Below, piece by piece: positions 7,749 through 17,329 of a stretch of 34,966 nucleotides of DNA. Within the stretch, counting starts at the first letter, position 1; the number at the start of each line of letters is the position of its first letter. The notes beneath the pieces were generated by a model, which saw only the letters and a program-made list of their open reading frames with translations, made no database searches and had not been told where the DNA came from. The stretch spans positions 1-34,966 of the forward strand of contig JARXAM010000067.1 of NCBI GenBank assembly GCA_029865845.1. Reading direction: 5' to 3'. The DNA comes from Rhodoferax sp. (GTDB lineage Bacteria; Pseudomonadota; Gammaproteobacteria; Burkholderiales; Burkholderiaceae_C). Position numbers and translations under genes: made by a program.

Positions 7749-9189
7749 ATGCACACATCCGAAGAAACTGCAGCCGGTGACCAGACTGCAGTCAAACGCT
7801 ACCTGCCCTGGGTTGTGGCCACCGCCTTGTTCATGGAGCAGTTGGATTCCACTATCGTGAACACGGCCGTGCCTGCCATGGCTGCCGGTCTGGGGGTGAC
7901 CCCGTTGAGCCTCAAGGGCGTGATCACCAGTTACATCCTCAGCCTGGCGGTGGGCATTCCGGTCAGTGGCTGGATGGCTGACCGCTATGGGACTCGGCGT
8001 GTGTTTTCGTGTGCAGTAGCGATCTTCACCCTGGCCTCGGTGTTGTGCGGCCTGGCCAGTACCGTGCCCATGCTGGTGGCAGCGCGCGTGTTGCAAGGCA
8101 TGGGCGCAGCCATGATGATGCCGGTGGGTCGGCTCACCATCATCCGCACCTTTCCCAAGTCAGAGCTGTTGGCGGCAATGAACTTTGTGATCATCCCGGC
8201 CCCTCATCGGCCCCCTGCTCGGGCCCACCATCGGCGGCGCCATGGTGCATTGGTTTTCGTGGCGCGAGATCTTTTTTGTCAACGTGCCCTTTGGGCTGGC
8301 AGCACAGTGGTTGATCTACCAACACATGCCCGACTACCGCAGTGAGACGGCCAGGCCGCTGGATGTGCCGGGGCTGGTGCTTTTTGGCAGCGGCACCGCG
8401 TTGCTCTCGTGGGTGCTTGAAGTTTTTGGCGAACACCAGCTTCGTGCGCAGTCGGTGGCGCTATTGCTGCTTTTGTCCTTGTTGTTGCTGGGTGCCTATG
8501 TGCTGCATTCCCGGCGAGTGGCGTATCCGCTCTTGCGCTTGGCGGTGCTCAAGGTGCGCACCTACCGCGTGTCGGTGCTGGGTGGTTTTGTCACCCGGCT
8601 CGGCCTGGGAGGCATGCCTTTTTTGTTGCCCTTGCTCTACCAGTTGGGCCTGGGGTTCTCGGCGTGGGAATCCGGCTTGCTGATGATGCCGTCCGCCCTT
8701 GCCGCCATGGGCATGAAAGCGATGGCTGCCAACGTGTTGGCCCGCTGGGGTTACCGCCGTGTGTTGGTCGTGAACACGGTGCTGATTGGGATGACGGTGT
8801 GCCTTTTTTCGCAGGTCGGGGCAGGTACGCCCGTGTGGGGCATCGTGCTCCTGAGTTTGGCGCAGGGCTTGTTCAACTCCCTGCAATTTTCCAGCATGAA
8901 CTCCTTGGCCTTTGCCGACATTGAGCCGCAGGACACCAGCATGGCCAGCACCCTGAGCAGCTCTTTGCAGCAGCTCTCCATGAGTTTCGGGCTTGCCTGC
9001 GGCTCGCTGGTGACCGCGTTTTATTTGGGCGACGTTCCCCAGACAGACCGGCTGGCTGTTGCATCGTCGTTGCACCATGCGTTTATCACGGTGGGGGTGA
9101 TCACCATGGTGTCGTCCTTGTCGTTTTGGACCTTGAAAAACGACGATGGAAGCGCCATCAGTCATGGACCGCGCAGCGCGACACACTGA
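7749..9189 (+). pseudogene. MFS drug exporter, DHA2 (EmrB/QacA) family, frameshifted by one extra C
   Basis: Two reading frames together make one 14-helix proton-driven exporter. The first frame starts at ATG 7749 and has the DHA2 motif LDSTIVNTAVPAMA and the loop GWMADRYGTRR. It runs to about 8200. The protein resumes in another frame at about 8204 and ends at 9189. The break is a run of four C at 8200-8203; with three C the text reads through as IIPALIGPLLGPTIGGAMVH, as expected for the family. The span 7749-9189 is 1441 bases, one more than 480 codons, so no other lesion exists. Either the gene is freshly inactivated or the base is a sequencing error in a homopolymer; the intact remainder favours a recent event or an error. 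Divergent from the ynj-like operon. Confidence 0.88.
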
Positions 9190-9210
9190 GCACGGGGCGC
9201 GATTGCTCAG
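9186..9210. terminator. possible bidirectional hairpin between convergent genes
   Basis: CTGAGCA at 9186-9192 and TGCTCAG at 9204-9210 form a perfect 7-bp stem with an 11-base loop. The stem contains both stop codons (the MFS TGA and the nuoA TGA). There is no T-run on either side, so it is not a standard rho-independent terminator. Confidence 0.35.
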
Positions 9211-9569
9211 TCTTCCCAGTCCATTGCACCCTTGGCCCATTCATACGCAAAGCCCACGCACAAAATGGCCAAGAACACCATGCCCGCCAAAAAGCCGGTC
9301 AGCCCGATGTCCTTGAGGGCCAGGGCCCACGGAACCAGGAAGGCGATTTCCAGGTCAAAGAGAATGAAAAGAATGGCGACCAGATAAAAGCGCACGTTGA
9401 ACTGCATGCGCGCATCGCCAAAGGGCTCGAACCCACATTCGTAGGCCGAGCCCTTTGCCACATCGGGCCGGCGGGGCCCCAACAGGTAGCCCGCCAGCTG
9501 GGGGACTACCCCCACTGCCACGCCTACTGCAATAAACAGCAGGACCGGCAGGTACTGCTCCAGGTTCAT
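9207..9569 (-). CDS. nuoA: NADH-quinone oxidoreductase subunit A (lone NuoA)
   Basis: 120-residue, three-helix membrane subunit of complex I. Family signatures are clear: [12 protein letters not shown], the helix stretch [18 protein letters not shown] with the conserved acidic pair, and the C-terminal [16 protein letters not shown] at 9569 was chosen because it overlaps the Tim44-domain gene's TGA (ATGA) and gives the normal N-terminus [12 protein letters not shown]. No other nuo gene is present: the next gene downstream is convergent and unrelated. NuoA normally opens the nuoA-N operon, so this is either a second, orphan copy or a relocated gene. Confidence 0.93.
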   Translation of the reverse strand: MNLEQYLPVLLFIAVGVAVGVVPQLAGYLLGPRRPDVAKGSAYECGFEPFGDARMQFNVRFYLVAILFILFDLEIAFLVPWALALKDIGLTGFLAGMVFLAILCVGFAYEWAKGAMDWED

Positions 9570-10498
9570 TCGACCTGCTGGATGCCCGCCAATACCCAAC
9601 CGCCTTGACCTTGGCGGCTCTTGGTCAGGTGCCAGATTTCGTCAAACGTCTCGTCGTCGGAGCCCGCACCAAAGCGGATAAATCCGGTGAAGCGCACGCT
9701 CACCACGTAGCGCTGTGCTTCTTCGGCCACTTCGAGCACGGCGGTGTCAATGCGTACCACTTCACCGGGTTGGCCGGACGCTTCGCGCTCGGAAAAGTCC
9801 AGTTTGATTTCGGCAAACATTTCAGGCGTGGTGAACTCGCGGATGTCGTCCAGGTTGCCTGCGTCATAGGCCGCTTGCAGACGGATGAAGTTCACTTTGG
9901 CGTTGCGCTCGAAACCGGCGCGGTCAAAGTCCGCTGGAATGGCAGGGGAAGCGGCTTGCGCACCAATACCTGAGCCGATCAAAGAGCCCGAAGACGATCC
10001 ACCCACACTGGACGGGGCTGGAGTTGCCATCTTGAAGGCTTGATTCGATGTGCCTGTGTCAGCGCCTGCAGCAGCGCCAGCCGGTATCAGCCCGCCTGCA
10101 CCGGCCATGCCACCCTGGCGTGCCAAGGCTCGCTTGCGCAGGATAAATCCGATGACAGCCATCACGGCCAAGCCCACCAAGGCCATGGTCATCATGGAGG
10201 CCAGTTCGTCACCAAAACCAAAGTGCGATGCCAGTGCGGCAATACCCAAGCCCGCAGCCAATCCGGCGACCGGCCCCATCCAAGAGGGCTTGGAGGCGGC
10301 GGCAGCGCCTGCACCCGCACCAGCGGCGGGTGCCGCGTTTTGTGCCGTGGGTGTTGACGGGGCCTTGTCTTGCACAGCCTGGCGCTGGGTGCCCATAGAT
10401 TTTCCTGACCCCAGACGCTTGGCGGCCTCGGCATCCGTGGACACGCTGGCTAGGCCCAGCGAGAACACCACGGCCAGTACGGATAAAAGCGTTTTCAT
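9566..10498 (-). CDS. Tim44-like domain membrane protein
   Basis: 310-residue envelope protein. An N-terminal signal or anchor (residues 1-25) is followed by a low-complexity Ala/Gly/Pro linker and two membrane segments around 75-120 ([19 protein letters not shown] and [18 protein letters not shown]). A second Gly/Ser/Ala linker follows, then a C-terminal Tim44 domain of about 130 residues (from [18 protein letters not shown] to the end). In mitochondria Tim44 tethers the import motor; in bacteria its role is unclear. ATG at 10498 was chosen over 10504 because AGGAG (complement of 10505-10509) then lies six bases upstream. Its stop overlaps the nuoA start, so the two are translationally coupled. 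Confidence 0.88.
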   Translation of the reverse strand: MKTLLSVLAVVFSLGLASVSTDAEAAKRLGSGKSMGTQRQAVQDKAPSTPTAQNAAPAAGAGAGAAAASKPSWMGPVAGLAAGLGIAALASHFGFGDELASMMTMALVGLAVMAVIGFILRKRALARQGGMAGAGGLIPAGAAAGADTGTSNQAFKMATPAPSSVGGSSSGSLIGSGIGAQAASPAIPADFDRAGFERNAKVNFIRLQAAYDAGNLDDIREFTTPEMFAEIKLDFSEREASGQPGEVVRIDTAVLEVAEEAQRYVVSVRFTGFIRFGAGSDDETFDEIWHLTKSRQGQGGWVLAGIQQVE

Positions 10499-10557
10499 AG
10501 TCATCTCCTAAAAAAGTAAAACACGGGCTCGAGAGTACGGAGTAAAAGAAGTAATAA

Positions 10558-10604
10558 AAACCAGTGTTTGGTTGATATTCATTCCTATAAAAACTGAATG
10601 AATA
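10558..10604 (-). promoter_or_regulatory. two adjacent inverted repeats upstream of the Tim44-nuoA operon
   Basis: AACCA-GTGTT-TGGTT lies at 10559-10573. A longer perfect 9-bp dyad, TATTCATTC / GAATGAATA, lies at 10576-10604 with an 11-base AT-rich loop. On the minus strand the first dyad is followed by TTTTTATTA, so it could end nhaR transcription. The second could be an operator for the Tim44-nuoA promoter. Confidence 0.4.
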
Positions 10605-10625
10605 AGGTGGCCCTGCGCTGACTAT

Positions 10626-11510
10626 TTACATCACGCCTTGCAGCACCCGCAGTACCAGTGGGTGCTGTACTTTGCGCTCGGTGCCTATGGCAAAAAAGTG
10701 CTCTGCCACCCCCTCGCAAGGGCCGAGAAGCTTGACGCCGTAGTGTGCCAGCAGGTCGTCTTGCACCCACTGCGCCGCCGGAAAAGCACCCATGCCGCTG
10801 CCGCCGAAGGTTTTGAGCAGGGCGCTGTCCTCGAACTCTCCCACGATGCGTGGCCGTATGCCCACCTGCTCAAACCAATGGTCCAGCCGGGCACGCACTG
10901 CCGTGTGGGCGGTAGGCATGAGCAACGGCATGTCGGCCAGGCACTGGGGAAACTTGCGCCCCCCGGCGCGCGCCATGGCGGGTGTGGCATACCAGGCGAT
11001 GGGGGAGCTACCCATGGCGTGGCTGTAGAGCTTGATGTTGGGGTTGGCCGGTGCGGGCCGGTCAGAAAACACGACATCCAAACGGTGCAAGGCCAGGTCA
11101 CCCAGCAGGTCGTCGAGCTCGCCCTCGTGACAGAGCAGCCGCAGGTGGGGCTCGGCAATCACGGGCTGTAGCAGCCGGTGCACGACCAGCTTGGGCAGGC
11201 CATCGGAGATGCCCACCGCCAAGCGTGTGGCCGGTGTGCTGGCTGCATCGCGCACCAGCGTGGGAAGGTTCTCACCGATTTGAAAGATTTGGTCTGCCTG
11301 CTGCATCGCCGTGATGCCCGCGTCGGTGAGCACAAGCCCCCGCCCTGCCGGTTTGAGCAGGGCGTAACCCAGCGAACGCTCCAGCTCCCGCACCTGGGCA
11401 CTCACGGTTTGCACCGCCATGTCTAGCTTGTCGGCAGCTCGGGACATACCGCCCTCTTTGGCTACGACCCAGAAGTAATAGAGGTGCTTGTAGTTGAAAG
11501 AGGTGCTCAT
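10626..11510 (-). CDS. nhaR: LysR-family transcriptional regulator, NhaR-like
   Basis: 294 residues. The N-terminal winged helix-turn-helix opens with FNYKHLYYFWVVAKEGGMSR, which closely follows the start of E. coli NhaR (activator of the sodium/proton antiporter gene nhaA). A LysR co-inducer domain follows, including IVGEFEDSALLKTFG and a C-terminal ERKVQHP stretch that also match NhaR. No nhaA is present in the window, so the target may be its divergent neighbours. ATG at 11510 fits the family start. The gap to the divergent HPF-like gene is 98 bases, AT-rich, and contains a LysR-type dyad. The inducer here is unknown; sodium or alkaline pH is the NhaR precedent. Confidence 0.88.
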   Translation of the reverse strand: MSTSFNYKHLYYFWVVAKEGGMSRAADKLDMAVQTVSAQVRELERSLGYALLKPAGRGLVLTDAGITAMQQADQIFQIGENLPTLVRDAASTPATRLAVGISDGLPKLVVHRLLQPVIAEPHLRLLCHEGELDDLLGDLALHRLDVVFSDRPAPANPNIKLYSHAMGSSPIAWYATPAMARAGGRKFPQCLADMPLLMPTAHTAVRARLDHWFEQVGIRPRIVGEFEDSALLKTFGGSGMGAFPAAQWVQDDLLAHYGVKLLGPCEGVAEHFFAIGTERKVQHPLVLRVLQGVM

Positions 11511-11517
11511 GGTCAGT

Positions 11518-11534
11518 TATAAAGAGAATTTATA
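11518..11534. promoter_or_regulatory. candidate NhaR operator (LysR-type dyad)
   Basis: TATAAA-GAGAA-TTTATA is a perfect 6-bp inverted repeat, and T-N11-A spacing is present inside it (11520 to 11532). It lies just upstream of the nhaR start and between nhaR and the divergent cassette, the usual position for LysR autoregulation and divergent control. Confidence 0.45.
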
Positions 11535-11608
11535 TAAGAAATTATCTGCTTTTTACGCAATAACCGCCGGGCTATGGTCGGGCCTTGTTCATCGCTAGGA
11601 GAGCTGTT

Positions 11609-11953
11609 ATGCAAGTCATTTTCGAATCTCGGCATGCTGCGGGTGGGGCCATGCGGGACGAGGCCCTGCAACGCGTGCGCTTTGTGTTGCGTCGCCTCGG
11701 GGCCGTGGTGCCCCGCGCGAGGGTGATGTTGACCGACATTAACGGCCCACGCGGTGGGGTCGACAAACACTGCCTCTTGGAGGTGAAAACCGAGAAGTCT
11801 GGGGTGCTGGTGATTTCCTCTTTGGCCAGTGACTGGCGAACGGCCCTGGACGACGGCCTGGACCGCCTGGTGCGCGCGCTGACCCGGACTTTGCACCGCC
11901 AGCACAAGCCTGTGCGTGGCCGGCTTGTTAAATCGGAAGTGGGGTCACTGTGA
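11609..11953 (+). CDS. HPF/RaiA-family ribosome-associated protein
   Basis: 114 residues resembling the S30AE fold of ribosome hibernation factors, with short beta strands and a basic C-terminal helix (DDGLDRLVRALTRTLHRQHK). These proteins bind the 30S decoding region and silence ribosomes under stress. It lacks the long C-terminal domain of long HPF. The stretch LTDINGPRGGVDKHCLLEVKT is typical of a betaproteobacterial subgroup I remember. ATG 11609 has AGGAG seven bases upstream (11597-11601). First gene of a three-gene cassette divergent from nhaR; its stop overlaps the next ATG (TGATG). Confidence 0.8.
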   Translation: MQVIFESRHAAGGAMRDEALQRVRFVLRRLGAVVPRARVMLTDINGPRGGVDKHCLLEVKTEKSGVLVISSLASDWRTALDDGLDRLVRALTRTLHRQHKPVRGRLVKSEVGSL

Positions 11954-12120
11954 TGGAAACTGATTTTCTTACCTTGGAGTGGATAGCGCTCGCACTGTCG
12001 CTGCCAGTGGTCTATGTCGCGTGGCACGAATACGCGGCCCGCAACACGCGGGATGCCAAGTTACTGGCCGGTGTCGGGGCAGGCGGCTTGTTGCTGTCCG
12101 CCGTCGGCTTTACGTTTTGA
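11953..12120 (+). CDS. 55-residue small membrane protein
   Basis: A short coding region starting METDFLTLEW and ending GFTF. It has two hydrophobic stretches (about residues 9-22 and 38-55) separated by a charged middle (HEYAARNTRDAK), so it is probably a two-helix inner-membrane peptide. It is not recognised as a named family. The ATG shares bases with the stop of the HPF-like gene (TGATG), and the next gene's AAGGAG follows directly after its stop. This coupling is the main evidence that it is translated. Confidence 0.65.
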   Translation: METDFLTLEWIALALSLPVVYVAWHEYAARNTRDAKLLAGVGAGGLLLSAVGFTF

Positions 12121-12136
12121 CCTCAAGGAGTTGGAT

Positions 12137-12400
12137 ATGAAATGCCCCCATTGCACCGATAGCACGCTGGTGATGACTGAACGCCAAGGCGTGGAAATTG
12201 ACTACTGTCCTACCTGCCGCGGTATCTGGCTGGACCGTGGTGAGCTAGACAAATTGTTGGACAAAGCCCCCGCCGCACCGGTTGCCGCTCGGCCAAGCCA
12301 TGCGCCTACCCACCGCGATTTTGAGGACTCGGATTTCCACGGCCACAAGCGTTACCCGCAGGGACGCAAGAAATCGTGGCTGCACGAGATATTTGATTGA
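12137..12400 (+). CDS. zf-TFIIB (zinc ribbon) domain protein
   Basis: 87 residues. The N-terminal zinc ribbon has four cysteines in two CxxC pairs, CPHC at 3-6 and CPTC near 24-27, followed by RGIWLDRGELDKLLD, the hallmark of the bacterial zf-TFIIB family. The C-terminal tail is charged and His-rich. The function of such proteins is not established; metal or nucleic-acid binding is likely. AAGGAG at 12125-12130 lies six bases before ATG 12137. Last gene of the cassette divergent from nhaR, convergent with the methyltransferase gene 19 bases on. Confidence 0.85.
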   Translation: MKCPHCTDSTLVMTERQGVEIDYCPTCRGIWLDRGELDKLLDKAPAAPVAARPSHAPTHRDFEDSDFHGHKRYPQGRKKSWLHEIFD

Positions 12401-12419
12401 ACCGCAGGGGGGCAGGCAC

Positions 12420-13352
12420 CTAGTCCGGCAGGCGGTACACCAGTACCTTGAGCGCGCGCTCTGGCTCGGCGTCTGCAAACGCGGCGGGGTTGGGCAGGCG
12501 CTGCACGAATTCGAGCGCGGGCGCTTGTGCTTGCACATGGCCGCGCAGGAAGGCAGTGTCCAGCTCGGGTGCATTCAGGCACACCAGCGCGTGGCCCCCT
12601 GGCGCGAGCAGCTCGGGCAGGCGGCGCACCAAGCGGGCGTAGTCTTTGGTGGCGACAAAGCTGCCTTTTTGGTAGCTGGGCGGGTCTAGCACCACGAGGT
12701 CATAGGGGCCGCTGCGGTTGATCTTGCCCCAGGTCTTGAAAATGTCGTGCCCCAAAAAGCTGACACCACTCTCGATGCCGTTTAACCGGTGGTTGTGTTG
12801 GCCGGTGGCCAGTGCCCCCTGGCTCATGTCCACATTCACCACATGGCGTGCACCCGCCTGCAAAGCCACCACCGAGAACGAGCAGGTATAGGCAAACAGA
12901 TTCAGCACTCGGAAGGCATAGGTTTTGGGGTGGGCCGCCACATAGTGGCGCACCCAGTGCCGACCCTCGGCCATGTCCAGAAACAGGCCGTGGTTTTGCC
13001 CTTTGAGCACATGCACCCTGTACCGGGCACCCGCCTCAGTGACCACATGCGGCTCAGGTACGGCACCTGCCATCAGACGGGTGTCAGCCAGCCCCTCGGC
13101 GCGGCACTGGAACACCCAGTTGAGTGCTTGATCCGGGGCGAGCGTGCTCCAGCGCGCCGACATTGCGGCACCCACGCAGGCCAAATCATCATCACTCACT
13201 GGCTTGAAGCTGGTGAGCACCAGTACCGGCGCATACCAGTCCAGCGACCAATGCTCGCAACCGGGGTACAGGCCTCCGCGCCCATGGAAGAGGCGGCAGG
13301 CGTCGGGGGGAGGGAAGTCTATCGTCGCGATGGTTTGGAGCAGGGCGTGCAA
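12420..13352 (-). CDS. class I SAM-dependent methyltransferase, RlmI/COG1092-like (probable rRNA methyltransferase)
   Basis: 310 residues. Motifs of 23S rRNA m5C-type methyltransferases are present: GLFLDM at 122-127, the SAM-binding NLFAYTCSFS at 151-160 and the catalytic-loop DPPSYQKGSF at 223-232. It is shorter than E. coli RlmI (about 396) and has no recognisable PUA domain at the N-terminus, so the exact target base is uncertain. The start is TTG at 13352, with AAAGG upstream; no in-frame ATG exists before the upstream stop, and the sequence from TIDFPPPDACRLFHGRGG onward looks like the family start. Divergent from katG. Confidence 0.85.
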   Translation of the reverse strand: MHALLQTIATIDFPPPDACRLFHGRGGLYPGCEHWSLDWYAPVLVLTSFKPVSDDDLACVGAAMSARWSTLAPDQALNWVFQCRAEGLADTRLMAGAVPEPHVVTEAGARYRVHVLKGQNHGLFLDMAEGRHWVRHYVAAHPKTYAFRVLNLFAYTCSFSVVALQAGARHVVNVDMSQGALATGQHNHRLNGIESGVSFLGHDIFKTWGKINRSGPYDLVVLDPPSYQKGSFVATKDYARLVRRLPELLAPGGHALVCLNAPELDTAFLRGHVQAQAPALEFVQRLPNPAAFADAEPERALKVLVYRLPD

Positions 13353-13411
13353 GGTACAGGGCCTTTGAGGATGTCAAGGCTGGCAGTGTATGCACCGCTG
13401 CGCGCACGTAA

Positions 13412-15718
<2,307 letters not shown>

Positions 15719-15751
15719 GCGCTGAGAGGGTGGCGCTGCGGGCTTTATGTA

Positions 15752-16873
15752 TCAACCCGCAGTGGGCACCCGCAAATCGTCGAGGTAATCTGCCGCGATA
15801 TTGATGCTGCACGCAACGCCGATGGACGCCACATGCTGTGCAAGCCAGTGCGTGGCGCACGCGCGCCCCAAGTCGCGCAGCGTGTGCAGAAGGGTGGCCT
15901 GGGTGTCTGATTTGGTGGAGGCCGGGTAAGCCTCCAGTGCGCCACCACCATCGATGCGGTGCATCAGCACATTTTTGTAGCGCGCGGGGTCGAGCTTGCC
16001 CTCGGCCAGCAGGCGCTTGACGAAATCGATCGCGCGCATCTCCGCGATCAGCGCGGCGTTGAAGGTGATTTCGTTGATGCGGTCCAGGATGCTGGCGGCG
16101 GTGACGGGCAGTTGGTGCCGTTCGATGGGGTTGATCTGCACGAGCATCACATCTGGACTTTTGCATTCGTAAATCAGGGGGTGTATGGCGGGGTTGCCCG
16201 CGTAGCCGCCATCCCAGTAATGCTCGCCGTCTATCTCCACTGCGTGAAACACCGTGGGCAGGCAGGCCGAGGCCATCACGGCGTCTGCGGTAAGCCGTCG
16301 GCCCGAGAAAATCTCTGCTTTGCCGGTGCGCACAGTCGTGGCCACCACAAACACCTTGAGGTCTGCGGCCGCAGCCAAGCGCTCGAAGTCGATCTGTTGT
16401 TGCAAAAAGCCGCGCAAGGGGTTGATGTCTAGCGGGTTGCGTTGGTAGGGCGACACCGATTGGGTCCAGAACTGGCTGATCGCATCTGACAGGAGGTGCC
16501 CCGGCGAGGCCCCGCCGGTGAGCGCAGCGAGGCCCCCAAACAAGAAATCAAAGGGCATGCGGTGTGCATCGGCCACGGTGTTGCCCAAGGCACCCATGGC
16601 GATAACGCCCTCCCAGAAATTGGCCAGGGATTGGCGTGCGCTTTCGCGCAAGGCGGTGCGCGATTTGCCCTGGGCCAGTGCAAAACCGTGGGCCAGCGCC
16701 ACCGCGTTCATGGCACCCGCGCTGGTGCCGCTTAGGCCCTCAAAGTCCAGCCGTCCATCCTCCAACAGGGCATCCAACACGCCCCAGGTAAAGGCTCCGT
16801 GGGAGCCGCCTCCTTGCAAGGCCAGGTTGACGACGGGGTGCGGGGCGGCAGGGGGGGTGGTGTGTGAGGGCAT
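15752..16873 (-). CDS. patatin-like phospholipase
   Basis: 373-residue serine lipid acyl hydrolase. The oxyanion-hole loop GGGSHG is at 21-26, the nucleophile elbow GTSAG at 49-53 (Ser51), and the dyad Asp221 is in DGGYAG, so the catalytic Ser-Asp pair is intact. No signal peptide is seen, so it is probably cytoplasmic or membrane-peripheral, like other single-domain bacterial patatins. Substrate lipid unknown; the lack of secretion signals argues against an exported toxin of the ExoU type. It starts 72 bases after the small membrane protein gene of the redox operon and may be read from the same transcript. Confidence 0.92.
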   Translation of the reverse strand: MPSHTTPPAAPHPVVNLALQGGGSHGAFTWGVLDALLEDGRLDFEGLSGTSAGAMNAVALAHGFALAQGKSRTALRESARQSLANFWEGVIAMGALGNTVADAHRMPFDFLFGGLAALTGGASPGHLLSDAISQFWTQSVSPYQRNPLDINPLRGFLQQQIDFERLAAAADLKVFVVATTVRTGKAEIFSGRRLTADAVMASACLPTVFHAVEIDGEHYWDGGYAGNPAIHPLIYECKSPDVMLVQINPIERHQLPVTAASILDRINEITFNAALIAEMRAIDFVKRLLAEGKLDPARYKNVLMHRIDGGGALEAYPASTKSDTQATLLHTLRDLGRACATHWLAQHVASIGVACSINIAADYLDDLRVPTAG

Positions 16874-16945
16874 ACCCCCAAGCTTAGGCCCAACGTGGCG
16901 GCACCGCTGTGCGCTGTGCCAAAAACGGCTGGGTCGCGGGGCAGA

Positions 16946-17329
16946 CTATGCCGCTGCTGCGGGTTGCGGGCGGCTGCGTCGCCATGCCCACCACAGACCC
17001 ACGGCGGGCACCAGGGCCAACGCGGCAAACGGCCACTGCTGGTACACGATGCTGCGCACAAAGGCCTGATATGGCGCGTCGTCGATAGTGCCGAGCGCGT
17101 GGGGGGGCTGTGCCTGCAGGCGGGGCACCCACAAGGTTTTCATGTCGTACACAATTTCGTGGTCATGCTGGGCGGCAGAGAATGCAAAACGCGCTGTGCC
17201 CAGGCCCTCGAGCTGAAGGGTCACGATTTTGCGTGGCAACGCGGGGGCTGCCTGCCAGTAGGCAAGCCCGGCACACAGAAGCCACCAGACCACGGCGATG
17301 CCCAGAGCACCGCGCCTCAATGGGCTCAT
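16946..17329 (-). CDS. small two-helix membrane protein of unknown function
   Basis: 127 residues. An N-terminal membrane helix (about 8-27), a roughly 65-residue periplasmic part and a second helix near the C-terminus (about 100-117) are followed by an Arg-rich and Ala-rich tail. I do not recognise the family. Its ATG overlaps the stop of the chemoreceptor gene (ATGA at 17326-17329), so it should be made together with the receptor. A role as receptor partner is only inferred from this coupling. Confidence 0.7.
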   Translation of the reverse strand: MSPLRRGALGIAVVWWLLCAGLAYWQAAPALPRKIVTLQLEGLGTARFAFSAAQHDHEIVYDMKTLWVPRLQAQPPHALGTIDDAPYQAFVRSIVYQQWPFAALALVPAVGLWWAWRRSRPQPAAAA

